Assembly (NCBI RefSeq): GCF_010501055.1
Contig: NZ_QVMO01000022.1
Location: 5,948-55,140 of the forward strand
Reading direction: 5' to 3'
Length of the DNA: 49,193 bases
DNA from: Dysgonomonas sp. 521
GTDB taxonomy: Bacteria; Bacteroidota; Bacteroidia; Bacteroidales; Dysgonomonadaceae
Shown here: piece by piece, positions 26,568 through 35,203 of the stretch
Layout: each line of letters opens with the position of its first letter
How positions within the stretch are numbered: the stretch's first letter is position 1
Notes under the pieces: model-generated
The model's database searches: none
The model's input: only the letters and a program-made list of their open reading frames with translations
What the model was told of the DNA's origin: nothing
Program-made: the position numbers and the translations under genes

Positions 26568-26585
26568 TTATCAAATGTGTAGTTA

Positions 26586-26799
26586 GAGCCTGTTTAAATT
26601 TTAGCGAAAATTTTTATTATAGGCTCTTGTAATTCATTCTTAGCAACTTTTTTATGCTCTTTTTAGCGTCTATTTGGCTCTGCCGATTTTCAATTCCCTT
26701 TTTACTCTTGGTTTAGCCCGCTAGACTTACTAGTAAAAATGATAAAATCCATATAAAAATAGTTATAAAAAAGATTTGCTATAAAATTTAAACAGGCTC
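26586..26799 (+). mobile_element. MITE copy 4 (214 bp) upstream of the YwqK-like gene
   Basis: The ends are GAGCCTGTTTAAATTTTA and TAAAATTTAAACAGGCTC, a perfect 18-bp inverted pair. TTA flanks both sides (26583-26585 and 26800-26802). It belongs to the copy 2 subtype (interior GCCGATTTTCAATTCC). It fills most of the 385-bp divergent gap; the remaining 150 bp carry the promoter of the plus-strand gene at 26953. Confidence 0.9.
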
Positions 26800-26900
26800 T
26801 TATAAATAGGTTCAAATCTACAAAAAGTTCAATACAATTGCAAGTTATCCATACAGCTAAAATAATTCAAAAAGAATGACATTATAATAAATAAATAAAG

Positions 26901-26908
26901 TAATTTTG
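26901..26908 (+). promoter_or_regulatory. Candidate -7 box TAATTTTG for the gene at 26953
   Basis: It is an exact TAnnTTTG match 44 nt before the start codon; no clear -33 element. Confidence 0.4.
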
Positions 26909-26952
26909 TTAGTTACAGGAAACCAAATCTTTCATCAGAACACCTCGCATAT

Positions 26953-27915
26953 ATGGATGCCAATACGATCAACAAAGCTCTACTAGAGGCTATTAGCATA
27001 AAATTACCCAAAGGCACCAGTATGGCACATGTGCTTATGGATACCTTACTTATCGGCAAAGAGGCAACTTACCGCAGGCTACGGGGAGAGGTACCTCTAT
27101 CGATGTACGAGGCCGCTATTTTAGTGAAGAAATACAATATATCCATCGATACCCTTATAGAGACAAACCTTGCCGAGAATTCCGTTTTTGAACTGAAAAC
27201 CCAACGGTATTACAACCTTAGGGAAAAAGATTACTACATGTTCTACGAATATCTGAACACGCTGAAATATGCTGCGGCAGAATCATATTCGGATCAGGTA
27301 TTTGCATCTAATATATTTCCGATGTTCCCGTCGAATATGTATTATATGCTGGCCAAATACAGTTCTTTCAGATGGCTCTACCTGAATCAGGGATCCAACA
27401 CAATGATGACTTTCGACGAATTAGAGTATCCGGATGAGTTATCTAAAGTAAGCAAAGAAATAGTGAATGCGACTATGGATATTAAAAACACCTGTTATAT
27501 ATGGGATAGTACTATCTTTTATTATATAGTAAAGGAGATCAAGTATTTTAGTAAAATACATTTAATAGATAAAGAGAATATACAAAAATTAAAAGAAGAT
27601 TTATCTTCTTTATTAACATTCATAGAAACCATCGCAATATCAGGTAAGTTTGAAAATGGAAACAAAATTCAGATTTACATAGCGAACCTAAACTCAGACA
27701 CCTCTTACTCTTATCTGGACACAGAGCGTATGCACATCAGTATGATTGGCGCATTCGCCCCTAATTATGCAGTAGCCCTCGATAAAAAAACACTGCAGAA
27801 AATAAAGGAAAGAATACTGTCTCTGAAGAGGATTTCATATCTGATATCAGAGAGTGGTGAAATGCAAAGAATCCAGTTTATTAAGGAACAGCGTGAAATA
27901 ATAAATACACTCTGA
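26953..27915 (+). CDS. Unrecognised protein with a possible N-terminal DNA-binding domain
   Basis: I do not recognise this 320-aa protein. Residues 1-75 resemble a helix-turn-helix of the XRE/BetR type: LPKGTSMAHVLMDTL, then GKEATYRRLRGEVPLSMYEA and a third helix AAILVKKYNISIDTLIE. The rest is mostly helical, with aromatic-rich stretches (YYNLREKDYYMFYEYLNTLKY) and no membrane segment or signal peptide. Genes of this size and layout recur in Bacteroidales as hypothetical regulators, to my general knowledge. It stands alone between a MITE and the large palindrome upstream of dnaK. The DNA-binding role is inference. Confidence 0.65.
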   Translation: MDANTINKALLEAISIKLPKGTSMAHVLMDTLLIGKEATYRRLRGEVPLSMYEAAILVKKYNISIDTLIETNLAENSVFELKTQRYYNLREKDYYMFYEYLNTLKYAAAESYSDQVFASNIFPMFPSNMYYMLAKYSSFRWLYLNQGSNTMMTFDELEYPDELSKVSKEIVNATMDIKNTCYIWDSTIFYYIVKEIKYFSKIHLIDKENIQKLKEDLSSLLTFIETIAISGKFENGNKIQIYIANLNSDTSYSYLDTERMHISMIGAFAPNYAVALDKKTLQKIKERILSLKRISYLISESGEMQRIQFIKEQREIINTL

Positions 27916-27934
27916 TATTTTTAATTTATAATTC

Positions 27935-28233
27935 ATGCGAATCAAGGGTTGCCTAGGGTTGCAGTATACTATTATAAATCAATCTTCTGTTTTGCAGTCA
28001 GGTTTCTAAGTCCACGAAGTGGGCTAATATGGATAACTACGGGTAAAACCCGTGGAAAAATCGGATAGGGAGTGGCCGTCTCCGTAGGAGGCGAATAGCA
28101 TTTGTTTTTGCTATTTGCCTCCTACGGAGACATATTCTTCAGTCAGTTCCTGCCACGGGTTTTACCCGTGGTTATCCACCTTTAGTCCCTTCGGGACAAT
28201 AAGTTACTGTGCTTTTTAACCCTTGATTCGCAT
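27935..28233. repeat. 299-bp nested palindrome between the 26953 gene and dnaK
   Basis: The outer arms ATGCGAATCAAGGGTT (27935-27950) and AACCCTTGATTCGCAT (28218-28233) match perfectly. A second arm pair, 28031-28055 and 28153-28177, matches at 24 of 25 positions and each arm is itself a hairpin (ACGGGT-AAA-ACCCGT). The central pair, 28078-28100 and 28109-28131, matches at 22 of 23 around an 8-nt loop. Smaller hairpins (GTCCC-TTC-GGGAC near 28185; AGTCCAC-GAA-GTGGGCT near 28009) sit between. No reading frame. It is a compound REP-like or non-autonomous mobile structure; which is inference. Confidence 0.85.
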
Positions 28234-28310
28234 TATTCTGGAATTTCACCCATCCCAGAATTATAAATTAAAAAAGCTCTTATACAAGCAAATTTAAAGA
28301 TATTCAAATC

Positions 28311-28325
28311 CTGACAAATCGTCAG
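28311..28325. promoter_or_regulatory. Inverted repeat CTGAC-N5-GTCAG upstream of dnaK
   Basis: It has perfect 5-bp arms (CTGACAAATCGTCAG), with a further TGTCA half-site at 28330. It ends 32 bp before the sigma-54-like element, where a regulator or an activator could bind. It is not the CIRCE repeat, which I did not find. Confidence 0.5.
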
Positions 28326-28357
28326 AACCTGTCATTTCTATATTTTATTTTTCATTT

Positions 28358-28373
28358 TGGCATAGCTTTTGAT
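28358..28373 (+). promoter_or_regulatory. Sigma-54-like -24/-12 element for dnaK
   Basis: TGGCATAGCTTTTGAT matches the -24 motif TGGCA exactly, with TTG at the -12 position at the correct spacing; the -12 GC is GA here. It would place the transcript start near 28385 and give a leader of about 60 nt. No TAnnTTTG box lies in the same region. The match is imperfect, so this is a candidate only. Confidence 0.45.
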
Positions 28374-28445
28374 GAATAGATATTGTCGTTGAAAAACGGG
28401 AAAATTTATAAATCAAAAACAATAATAAATAAATATAAATTAAAA

Positions 28446-30344
28446 ATGGGAAAAATTATAGGAATTGACTTAGGTACCACAAACTCTTGTGTTGCCGTGC
28501 TGGAAGGTAACGAGCCAATCGTTATCGCTAACAATGAAGGAAAAAGAACAACTCCATCTATTGTAGCATTTATTGAAGGAAATGAGCGTAAAGTTGGTGA
28601 CCCTGCAAAGCGTCAGGCTATTACAAATCCGGAGAAAACAATATATTCTATCAAGAGATTTATGGGAGAAACATGGGATCAGGTACAAACCGAGGTTAAC
28701 CGTATCCCATACAAAGTAGTGAAAGGAGATAACAATACGCCACGTGTAGACATTGACGGACGCCTGTATACACCTCAGGAAATATCAGCTATGGTGCTTC
28801 AAAAAATGAAGAAAACCGCTGAAGACTACCTCGGACAGGAAGTGACAGATGCCGTTATCACTGTACCTGCTTACTTTAGCGACTCTCAACGTCAGGCTAC
28901 AAAGGAAGCCGGAGAAATTGCAGGTCTTAAGGTTCAACGTATTGTGAACGAGCCTACTGCCGCCGCCCTTGCTTATGGTCTGGATAAGGCCCATAAAGAT
29001 ATGAAAATCGCTGTATTCGACCTTGGTGGTGGTACATTCGATATTTCTATCCTCGAACTGGGAGACGGTGTATTTGAAGTAAAATCAACAAACGGAGATA
29101 CCCACCTTGGTGGTGACGATTTCGACCAGGTTATTATCGACTGGCTGGCTGAAGAATTTATGAAAGACGAAGGTCTTGACCTTCGCAAAGACCCAATGGC
29201 TCTTCAACGCTTGAAAGAAGCTGCAGAGAAGGCAAAAATTGAACTTTCCAGTACAACTTCTACCGAAATCAACCTGCCATATATTATGCCGGTTAACGGT
29301 ATTCCAAAACACTTGGTTAAAACATTGACGCGTGCTAAATTCGAGCAATTAGCAGATTCTTTGATTCGCAAATGTATCGAGCCATGTCGTCAGTCGTTAA
29401 GCGATGCGGGTTACTCTGCTTCTGATATAGATGAGGTTATCCTGGTGGGTGGATCGACTCGTATACCTGCTGTGCAGGCTGAAGTTGAAAAATTCTTCGG
29501 TAAAACGCCATCGAAAGGTGTAAATCCTGACGAAGTAGTTGCAGTAGGTGCCGCTATACAAGGTGCAGTACTTACAGGAGAAGTAAAAGATGTATTGTTG
29601 CTTGACGTAACTCCGCTTTCACTCGGTATAGAAACAATGGGTGGTGTAATGACTAAACTGATAGAGTCTAACACAACTATCCCTACCAAAAAGAGTGAGA
29701 CATTCTCTACAGCGGCAGACAACCAGCCATCTGTGCAAATAGTAGTATTGCAGGGAGAACGCCCAATGGCAAGAGACAATAAGCAAATCGGCGTATTCAA
29801 CCTGGATGGTATATTACCTGCACGCCGTGGCGAACCTCAAATTGAAGTTACATTCGATATAGATGCCAATGGTATCCTGAGTGTTGCTGCCAAAGATAAG
29901 AAAACAGGAAAAGAACAATCAATCCGCATAGAAGCTTCTTCGGGACTAAGCGATGCAGAAATCCAACGGATGAAAGACGAAGCTGCCGCCAATGCTGAAG
30001 CTGACAAAAAGGAAAAAGAAAAGATTGATAAATTGAACCAGGCAGACTCGGTTATTTTCCAAACAGAAAATCAGTTGAAAGACCTTGGCGACAAGATTCC
30101 TGCTGAGCAAAAAGCATCTATCGAAGGTGTTTTGAGCAAGCTGAGAGATGCTCATAAAGCACAGGATATTCCTGCTGTAGACGCTGCAATGGAAGAGTTG
30201 ACAAAGCTTATGCAAGACCTGAGCCAGAATATATACAATCAGCAACAGTCTGATCCGAACCAACAAGCCGGAGGAAACGCCGGAGGACAGCCTAATGGCG
30301 GAGACAATGATGTAACTGATGTTGATTTCGAAGAAGTGAAGTAA
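28446..30344 (+). CDS. dnaK: Molecular chaperone DnaK (Hsp70)
   Basis: The 632-aa chaperone has an N-terminal ATPase domain (about 1-385; [35 protein letters not shown]), a substrate-binding domain (about 390-505) and a helical lid, ending in a Gly/Asn-rich tail and the EEVK motif. I start it at the ATG at 28446 ([12 protein letters not shown]), which matches the family. The open frame back to the TTG at 28383 adds a lysine-rich leader with no homology. No Shine-Dalgarno is visible; the leader is A-rich. It is monocistronic: neither grpE nor dnaJ is adjacent, and a terminator follows. Confidence 0.98.
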   Translation: MGKIIGIDLGTTNSCVAVLEGNEPIVIANNEGKRTTPSIVAFIEGNERKVGDPAKRQAITNPEKTIYSIKRFMGETWDQVQTEVNRIPYKVVKGDNNTPRVDIDGRLYTPQEISAMVLQKMKKTAEDYLGQEVTDAVITVPAYFSDSQRQATKEAGEIAGLKVQRIVNEPTAAALAYGLDKAHKDMKIAVFDLGGGTFDISILELGDGVFEVKSTNGDTHLGGDDFDQVIIDWLAEEFMKDEGLDLRKDPMALQRLKEAAEKAKIELSSTTSTEINLPYIMPVNGIPKHLVKTLTRAKFEQLADSLIRKCIEPCRQSLSDAGYSASDIDEVILVGGSTRIPAVQAEVEKFFGKTPSKGVNPDEVVAVGAAIQGAVLTGEVKDVLLLDVTPLSLGIETMGGVMTKLIESNTTIPTKKSETFSTAADNQPSVQIVVLQGERPMARDNKQIGVFNLDGILPARRGEPQIEVTFDIDANGILSVAAKDKKTGKEQSIRIEASSGLSDAEIQRMKDEAAANAEADKKEKEKIDKLNQADSVIFQTENQLKDLGDKIPAEQKASIEGVLSKLRDAHKAQDIPAVDAAMEELTKLMQDLSQNIYNQQQSDPNQQAGGNAGGQPNGGDNDVTDVDFEEVK

Positions 30345-30373
30345 GATATACACACTTTATAATATGACTATAT

Positions 30374-30407
30374 AAAGAGCCATCGGAAATTAATCCGATG
30401 GCTCTTT
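30374..30407 (+). terminator. Intrinsic terminator after dnaK
   Basis: A perfect 14-bp stem, AAAGAGCCATCGGA with TCCGATGGCTCTTT, closes a 6-nt loop and is followed by ATTTTAT. It lies 29 nt after the dnaK stop. Confidence 0.93.
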
Positions 30408-30449
30408 ATTTTATACAATTGTCTGATATCCCAGAATACAGGGGATGAT

Positions 30450-30484
30450 AAAAAAACAGGGATAATCCATCGCGGACTATCCCT
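30450..30484 (-). terminator. Intrinsic terminator of the RND efflux operon
   Basis: On the minus strand AGGGATA pairs with TATCCCT around a 13-nt loop, followed by G and seven Ts. It lies 26 nt after the stop of the outer-membrane factor. It is separate from the dnaK terminator and points the other way, so the two convergent units are insulated. Confidence 0.85.
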
Positions 30485-30510
30485 ATTCACTAGTATGTAA
30501 TCAGATTGTT

Positions 30511-31923
30511 TTACTCAATACCGCCACCAAGAGCTCTGTAAAGATTTACAGTTGCCTGCAGCTGTTCGAGCTTATCATTTACCTGCCCAAGTTGTGCTTG
30601 TAACAGATTCTGTTCCGAATTCAGTACTTCTGTATAGTTGGCCTCTCCGGCACTCAATAATTTCTTCGTATCGTCCACAGCCGTTTTCAATGCATCCACC
30701 TGCTTCGACCGGTTTTCGTTCTTACGAAGTGAAGACTCATAAGTGTACATAATGTCCGATACCTCCTGACTGGCTTTCAGTACAGTCTGTTCGAAAGTAA
30801 GCAACGCTTCTTCCTGTTGAGCCTTGGCAACCTTATACTGTCCTTTTAGCTGGTTTCCGGCAAAGATGGGCTGGGTAAGCCCGCCAACCAGATTAGCTAG
30901 TATATTTGTCGGTTGAAAGAATTGTGACAACGTGTTGGAACTATATCCAATTTGTCCTGAGCTCAACGTTATAGAAGGATACAACGATCTTTGGGCTGCA
31001 TTTCTCATTTCAAATGCATACCTGAATCCCATTTCTGCTTGTATCACATCCGGGCGTTTAGCCAGCATCTGTGCCGGAACCCCAAATTCCAGATGATTTG
31101 GAACTGACTGGTCGATGAGGTTTGTTCTGTATATCGAGCCCGGTTTGCGCCCTACAAGTACCGAAAGTGAATTTTCCAGTTGCCTGATCTGGCTTTCAAG
31201 AGCCGGAACACTTACCTGTGTGCTGTACAGCAATGCTTCGCTCTGTTTTACCCCGGCACGGTTCAGCAAACCGGCCGTCATCATGGCATCCATTGTATTT
31301 GTACTCTCTTTCAGCAATTCTATCGTTTCCAGCGTTATCTTTAGCTGCTCATCCAGTGCCAGCAGAGAATAATAAGTTGTGGCTATATTCGATACCAGTG
31401 ATGTTTGTATCAGGTTGCGATATGCATGTGTACTTATCAGGTTTGCATATTGCGCCCTCGATTTGCTGCTCAACTTTCCCCACAGGTCGGCTTCCCATGT
31501 AACGGCAATGCCCAGACTGTAGTTCGTTGAACCTTTGTATCCAAGTACCCTTTCTTTCCCATTTTTTTCGCTTACTTGTGTGTGATTTACTATTCCACCT
31601 AAAGCAATAGTAGGGAAATATGCCGATTTAGCCATCACTAATCCTGCTTCTGCCTGCTGAATACGGGTTATTGCAATCCTCATGTCGAAGTTGTTGGCCA
31701 AACCTTCATCAATCAGGGCCTGGAGAGCCGGATCTGTAAAATACTCCCTCCACGGGATATTTGCTATTGTGGTTGTATCTGTCGGGATTTCTCCTCTAAA
31801 CAAATCTTGAGAGTCTATTTCAGGAGCTTTGTAGTTGCTTGTCACCCCGCAGGAGGTGAATCCCATTGAGAGTATTACCCCCAATAGAACCACACCTTTC
31901 ATATATTTTCTAATCATAGTCAT
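30511..31923 (-). CDS. RND efflux outer-membrane lipoprotein (OprM/NodT-type)
   Basis: The 470-aa protein has lipobox FTSC near residue 26. Two outer-membrane efflux domains of helical hairpins follow (about 70-260 and 285-470), with the NodT/OprM family motifs RPDVIQAEMGFRYA and PSITLSSGQIGY. It is the channel partner of the pump upstream. The ATG overlaps the pump stop (TAATG); the second Met (31917) is an alternative. It is the last gene of the marR-adaptor-pump-channel operon. Confidence 0.93.
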   Translation of the reverse strand: MTMIRKYMKGVVLLGVILSMGFTSCGVTSNYKAPEIDSQDLFRGEIPTDTTTIANIPWREYFTDPALQALIDEGLANNFDMRIAITRIQQAEAGLVMAKSAYFPTIALGGIVNHTQVSEKNGKERVLGYKGSTNYSLGIAVTWEADLWGKLSSKSRAQYANLISTHAYRNLIQTSLVSNIATTYYSLLALDEQLKITLETIELLKESTNTMDAMMTAGLLNRAGVKQSEALLYSTQVSVPALESQIRQLENSLSVLVGRKPGSIYRTNLIDQSVPNHLEFGVPAQMLAKRPDVIQAEMGFRYAFEMRNAAQRSLYPSITLSSGQIGYSSNTLSQFFQPTNILANLVGGLTQPIFAGNQLKGQYKVAKAQQEEALLTFEQTVLKASQEVSDIMYTYESSLRKNENRSKQVDALKTAVDDTKKLLSAGEANYTEVLNSEQNLLQAQLGQVNDKLEQLQATVNLYRALGGGIE

Positions 31924-34900
31924 TATTTTTTATTAATAAACTCATCATTTGAGTTGATCATTCCCGATTTACTAATCTTATCCTGTAGGGACTGGAATAT
32001 GATATAGAGTGAAGGAATAACCAAAACCCCAATCATAGTACCAATAAACATACCACCTACGGCACTGATACCGATTGACCTGTTACCGATAGCACCTGCT
32101 CCTGAGGCAAACATCAGTGGCAACAGCCCGGCGATGAAAGCGAACGATGTCATCAGAATCGGACGAAGACGGGCAACAGCACCATTTACAGCAGCCTCAA
32201 CGATACTCATACCCTGCTGACGGCGTTGCAATGCATACTCCACAATCAGAATGGCATTCTTAGCCAACAACCCGATCAACATGATCATCGATATCTGTAC
32301 ATAGATATTGTTTACAATACCTTGCGATACCCCGAATATCATCAGGAAGATAAATACCCCTGCAAGACCCACCGGTAATGAGAACAATACTGCAAGCGGG
32401 ATAATATAACTTTCGTACAAGGCACAAAGCAATAAGTAAACGAATATCAAACATATACCGAATATCAGGATTGTCTGGCTTCCGCTACCTGCTTCCTCAC
32501 GGGTCATACCTGAGTATTCATAGGTATAGTTGTCAGGGAAGATAGACTTATCCTGAGACATTTCTTCTACTATTTTCAGTACATCCCCTGTACTGTACCC
32601 TTTCAGCATGTTAGGGATTATGGTAACGTCCATAGACGAATACATATTGAAACGCGACAATGTAGGAGGAGCAGTCACATCCGATATACGGATAAACTCT
32701 GTTATAGGCGACATATCCCCTGAGCCTGTCTGAACGAACAGCCCGCTCAGGTCTTCAAGCTTAGTCCTGTATTCAGGAGCAGCCTGCACCATCACACGGA
32801 ACTGCTTACCATAAAGGTTGAATGTAGAGATATACGAACTACCAACATACGCCTGCAAAGATGTCATCACCTGGCTAAGGGTCAGCCCCGCCGCTTTAAT
32901 CTTAGGTACATCGGCTTCGATCAGTTTTTGAGGGAAGTTCGGGTTAAAGTTGGTCATAGCCATCATAACCTCATCCCGTTCCTGCATTTTGTTTACAAAA
33001 TTTGTAGTAATATCATAGAACTCATGAATATCGCCACCCATCCTGTCTTGTAGCTGCATTTCAACACCGGCACCCAAACCGAAACCTTGCAGTGTAGGTG
33101 TAGCCATAAAGAAGAATGTAGCGTTATTGATAGAAGATGTTTTCTCCTTAAGGATTGCCGAAACTTCATTGGTAGACAGTTTACGCTTGTTCCAAGGTTC
33201 CATCTTTACAATCATGGTACCATACGAACTACCCATACCTGCCATAAAGTTTACCCCTGTAATATTAGTTACAGCCTGTACACCGTCAATCTCCTGAGCC
33301 ATACCAACTACCTGTTGTACTATCGAGTCTGATCTTTCCAGTGACGATCCCGGAGGCAATGTGACAAATCCCATTACACCACCCGAGTCTTCCTGAGGTA
33401 CAAATCCTGTAGGAAGGAATTTCATCAGTCCAAACAAAACAACTGAAGCTACCAAAATTATTGCAACTGTAATCCAGCGATGTCCTCTCTTTCCGAGGAA
33501 TTGCAAACTCTTCTTATATTTCTGAGTCGCGCTGTTGAAAGTCATATTGAAATAATAGTAGAAACGTTGCATAAAGTTTTTCTTCTTATGCTCTTCGTCA
33601 TGAGCTTTCAGGAACAAGGCACATAAAGCCGGACTAAGCGTCAACGCATTGACGGCAGAGATCAGGATCGAAATAGCCAGAGTCAGACCGAACTGCTTAA
33701 AGAATATACCCGAAGTACCTCCGATAAAGCTGACCGGAATAAATACCGCCGACATTACCAACGTAATGGAAACGATAGCAGGAGCAATTTCTTTCATCGC
33801 CGTCATTGTCGCAGCCTTAGGATCCTTCTCTCCGGCATCGAGCTGCGCATGGACGGCCTCGACGACGACTATGGCATCGTCGACCACAATACCAATGGCC
33901 AGTACGAGGGCAAATAACGTTAATAAGTTGATAGAGAACCCAAATACCTGCAAGAAGAAGAATGTACCTATAATTGCCACCGGAACTGCAATAGCCGGAA
34001 TGATGGTAGACCTTATATCCTGTAAGAATACAAACACAACGATAAACACCAGTATAAACGCTTCTATGAGTGTATGGATTACCTTTTCGATAGATGCATC
34101 CAGGAATTCGCTGGAGTCCATCAAATAGTTGATACCTACACCACTAGGGAAATTTTTCTCAGCTTCGTCAAGCACGCCTTTTACATTGGAAATAACTTCC
34201 TGCGCATTCGATCCTGCAGTCTGACTGATGGCAACGAATACCGCATCTTTCTTATTGGTCTGTGAAACTACCGAATAGTATAAAGCGCCTAATTCAACAT
34301 CTGCTACATCTTTTACTCTCAAGATCTGGTCGTTCTGAGAACGGATAATTATATTTCCAAATTCTTCGGCAGATTTCAGTTTTCCGGTAAATTTCATCGT
34401 ATATTGGAACGACTGATCGCTGCTTTCTCCCAATTGTCCGGGAGCAGCTTCAATATTCTGATCTTGCAATGCTCCCATAATTTCTTGTGGAGAAATCTTA
34501 TATGAAGCCATCACATCCGGTTTCAGCCAGATACGCATCGAATAGTCCTTCGCTCCATATACGTTTGCACTACCCACACCATATACACGTTTTATCTGCG
34601 GCAGGATATTGATATTCGCATAGTTCTGGAGAAACATACCATCATAATCGGGATTATCTGTTGTCAGGGTAAACCCTAATATGGTACTGTTCTGTTGTTT
34701 TTGTACTATTACACCAGTTTGGGTAACCTCACTTGGGAGAAGCGGATTGGCACGGGCAACCAGATTCTGAACGTTTACGGCTGCAATGTCAGGATTGACT
34801 CCCTGTTTGAAGAAAACCCTGGTGGTAGCCTGTCCGTTACTGGCGTCTGATGTCATATATGTCATCCCCTCAACACCGTTTATCTGCTCTTCGATAGGTA

Positions 34901-35087
34901 TTACAACACTGTTCATTACCACATCCGCATTTGCACCGGGATATGTGGCCTGAACCTGTACTGTGGGAGGAGCAATATCGGGATATTGTTCAACCGGTAA
35001 TGTTGACAACCCGATTATACCCAACACCACTATGATGATAGATATAACGGTTGATAATACAGGTCTTTCTATAAATGTTTTTAACAT
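31923..35087 (-). CDS. RND efflux pump permease, HAE-1 family (AcrB-like)
   Basis: The 1054-aa protein has the full AcrB layout: TM1 at about 10-30 (TVISIIIVVLGIIGL), a first large periplasmic domain, TM2-7 including the proton-relay Asp pair in TM4 (GIVVDDAIVVVEAVHA), a second periplasmic domain and TM8-12. The motif VEQYPDIAPPTVQVQATYPG is typical. It takes hydrophobic drugs, bile salts or dyes from the inner membrane or periplasm and passes them to the channel. The gap to the adaptor gene is 116 nt with no terminator. Confidence 0.97.
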   Translation of the reverse strand: MLKTFIERPVLSTVISIIIVVLGIIGLSTLPVEQYPDIAPPTVQVQATYPGANADVVMNSVVIPIEEQINGVEGMTYMTSDASNGQATTRVFFKQGVNPDIAAVNVQNLVARANPLLPSEVTQTGVIVQKQQNSTILGFTLTTDNPDYDGMFLQNYANINILPQIKRVYGVGSANVYGAKDYSMRIWLKPDVMASYKISPQEIMGALQDQNIEAAPGQLGESSDQSFQYTMKFTGKLKSAEEFGNIIIRSQNDQILRVKDVADVELGALYYSVVSQTNKKDAVFVAISQTAGSNAQEVISNVKGVLDEAEKNFPSGVGINYLMDSSEFLDASIEKVIHTLIEAFILVFIVVFVFLQDIRSTIIPAIAVPVAIIGTFFFLQVFGFSINLLTLFALVLAIGIVVDDAIVVVEAVHAQLDAGEKDPKAATMTAMKEIAPAIVSITLVMSAVFIPVSFIGGTSGIFFKQFGLTLAISILISAVNALTLSPALCALFLKAHDEEHKKKNFMQRFYYYFNMTFNSATQKYKKSLQFLGKRGHRWITVAIILVASVVLFGLMKFLPTGFVPQEDSGGVMGFVTLPPGSSLERSDSIVQQVVGMAQEIDGVQAVTNITGVNFMAGMGSSYGTMIVKMEPWNKRKLSTNEVSAILKEKTSSINNATFFFMATPTLQGFGLGAGVEMQLQDRMGGDIHEFYDITTNFVNKMQERDEVMMAMTNFNPNFPQKLIEADVPKIKAAGLTLSQVMTSLQAYVGSSYISTFNLYGKQFRVMVQAAPEYRTKLEDLSGLFVQTGSGDMSPITEFIRISDVTAPPTLSRFNMYSSMDVTIIPNMLKGYSTGDVLKIVEEMSQDKSIFPDNYTYEYSGMTREEAGSGSQTILIFGICLIFVYLLLCALYESYIIPLAVLFSLPVGLAGVFIFLMIFGVSQGIVNNIYVQISMIMLIGLLAKNAILIVEYALQRRQQGMSIVEAAVNGAVARLRPILMTSFAFIAGLLPLMFASGAGAIGNRSIGISAVGGMFIGTMIGVLVIPSLYIIFQSLQDKISKSGMINSNDEFINKK

Positions 35088-35203
35088 CGTTATCTATATT
35101 TTTTATTTTTATATCCTTTTTGTTATATATTCTGAGACTAAAAGAATTCCGCATACAATATTATATGTATGTCAAACTTTGTTAGCAAATTCTTTGCCTG
35201 TTC

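Noticed and set aside
26803..26830. GGTTCAAATC, similar to a tRNA T-loop
   Set aside because: No acceptor stem, anticodon arm or CCA-side pairing surrounds it; it is chance AT-rich sequence.
27935..28233. CRISPR array or leader
   Set aside because: The repeats are inverted and nested, not direct and evenly spaced, and no cas gene is present.
28446..30344. CIRCE element or HrcA control of dnaK
   Set aside because: I found no 9-bp CIRCE inverted repeat (TTAGCACTC/GAGTGCTAA) in the leader.
33649..34128. 159-codon open frame antisense to the RND pump
   Set aside because: It is an antisense shadow of conserved membrane helices; low-complexity Ser/Thr/Ile content is typical of such shadows.
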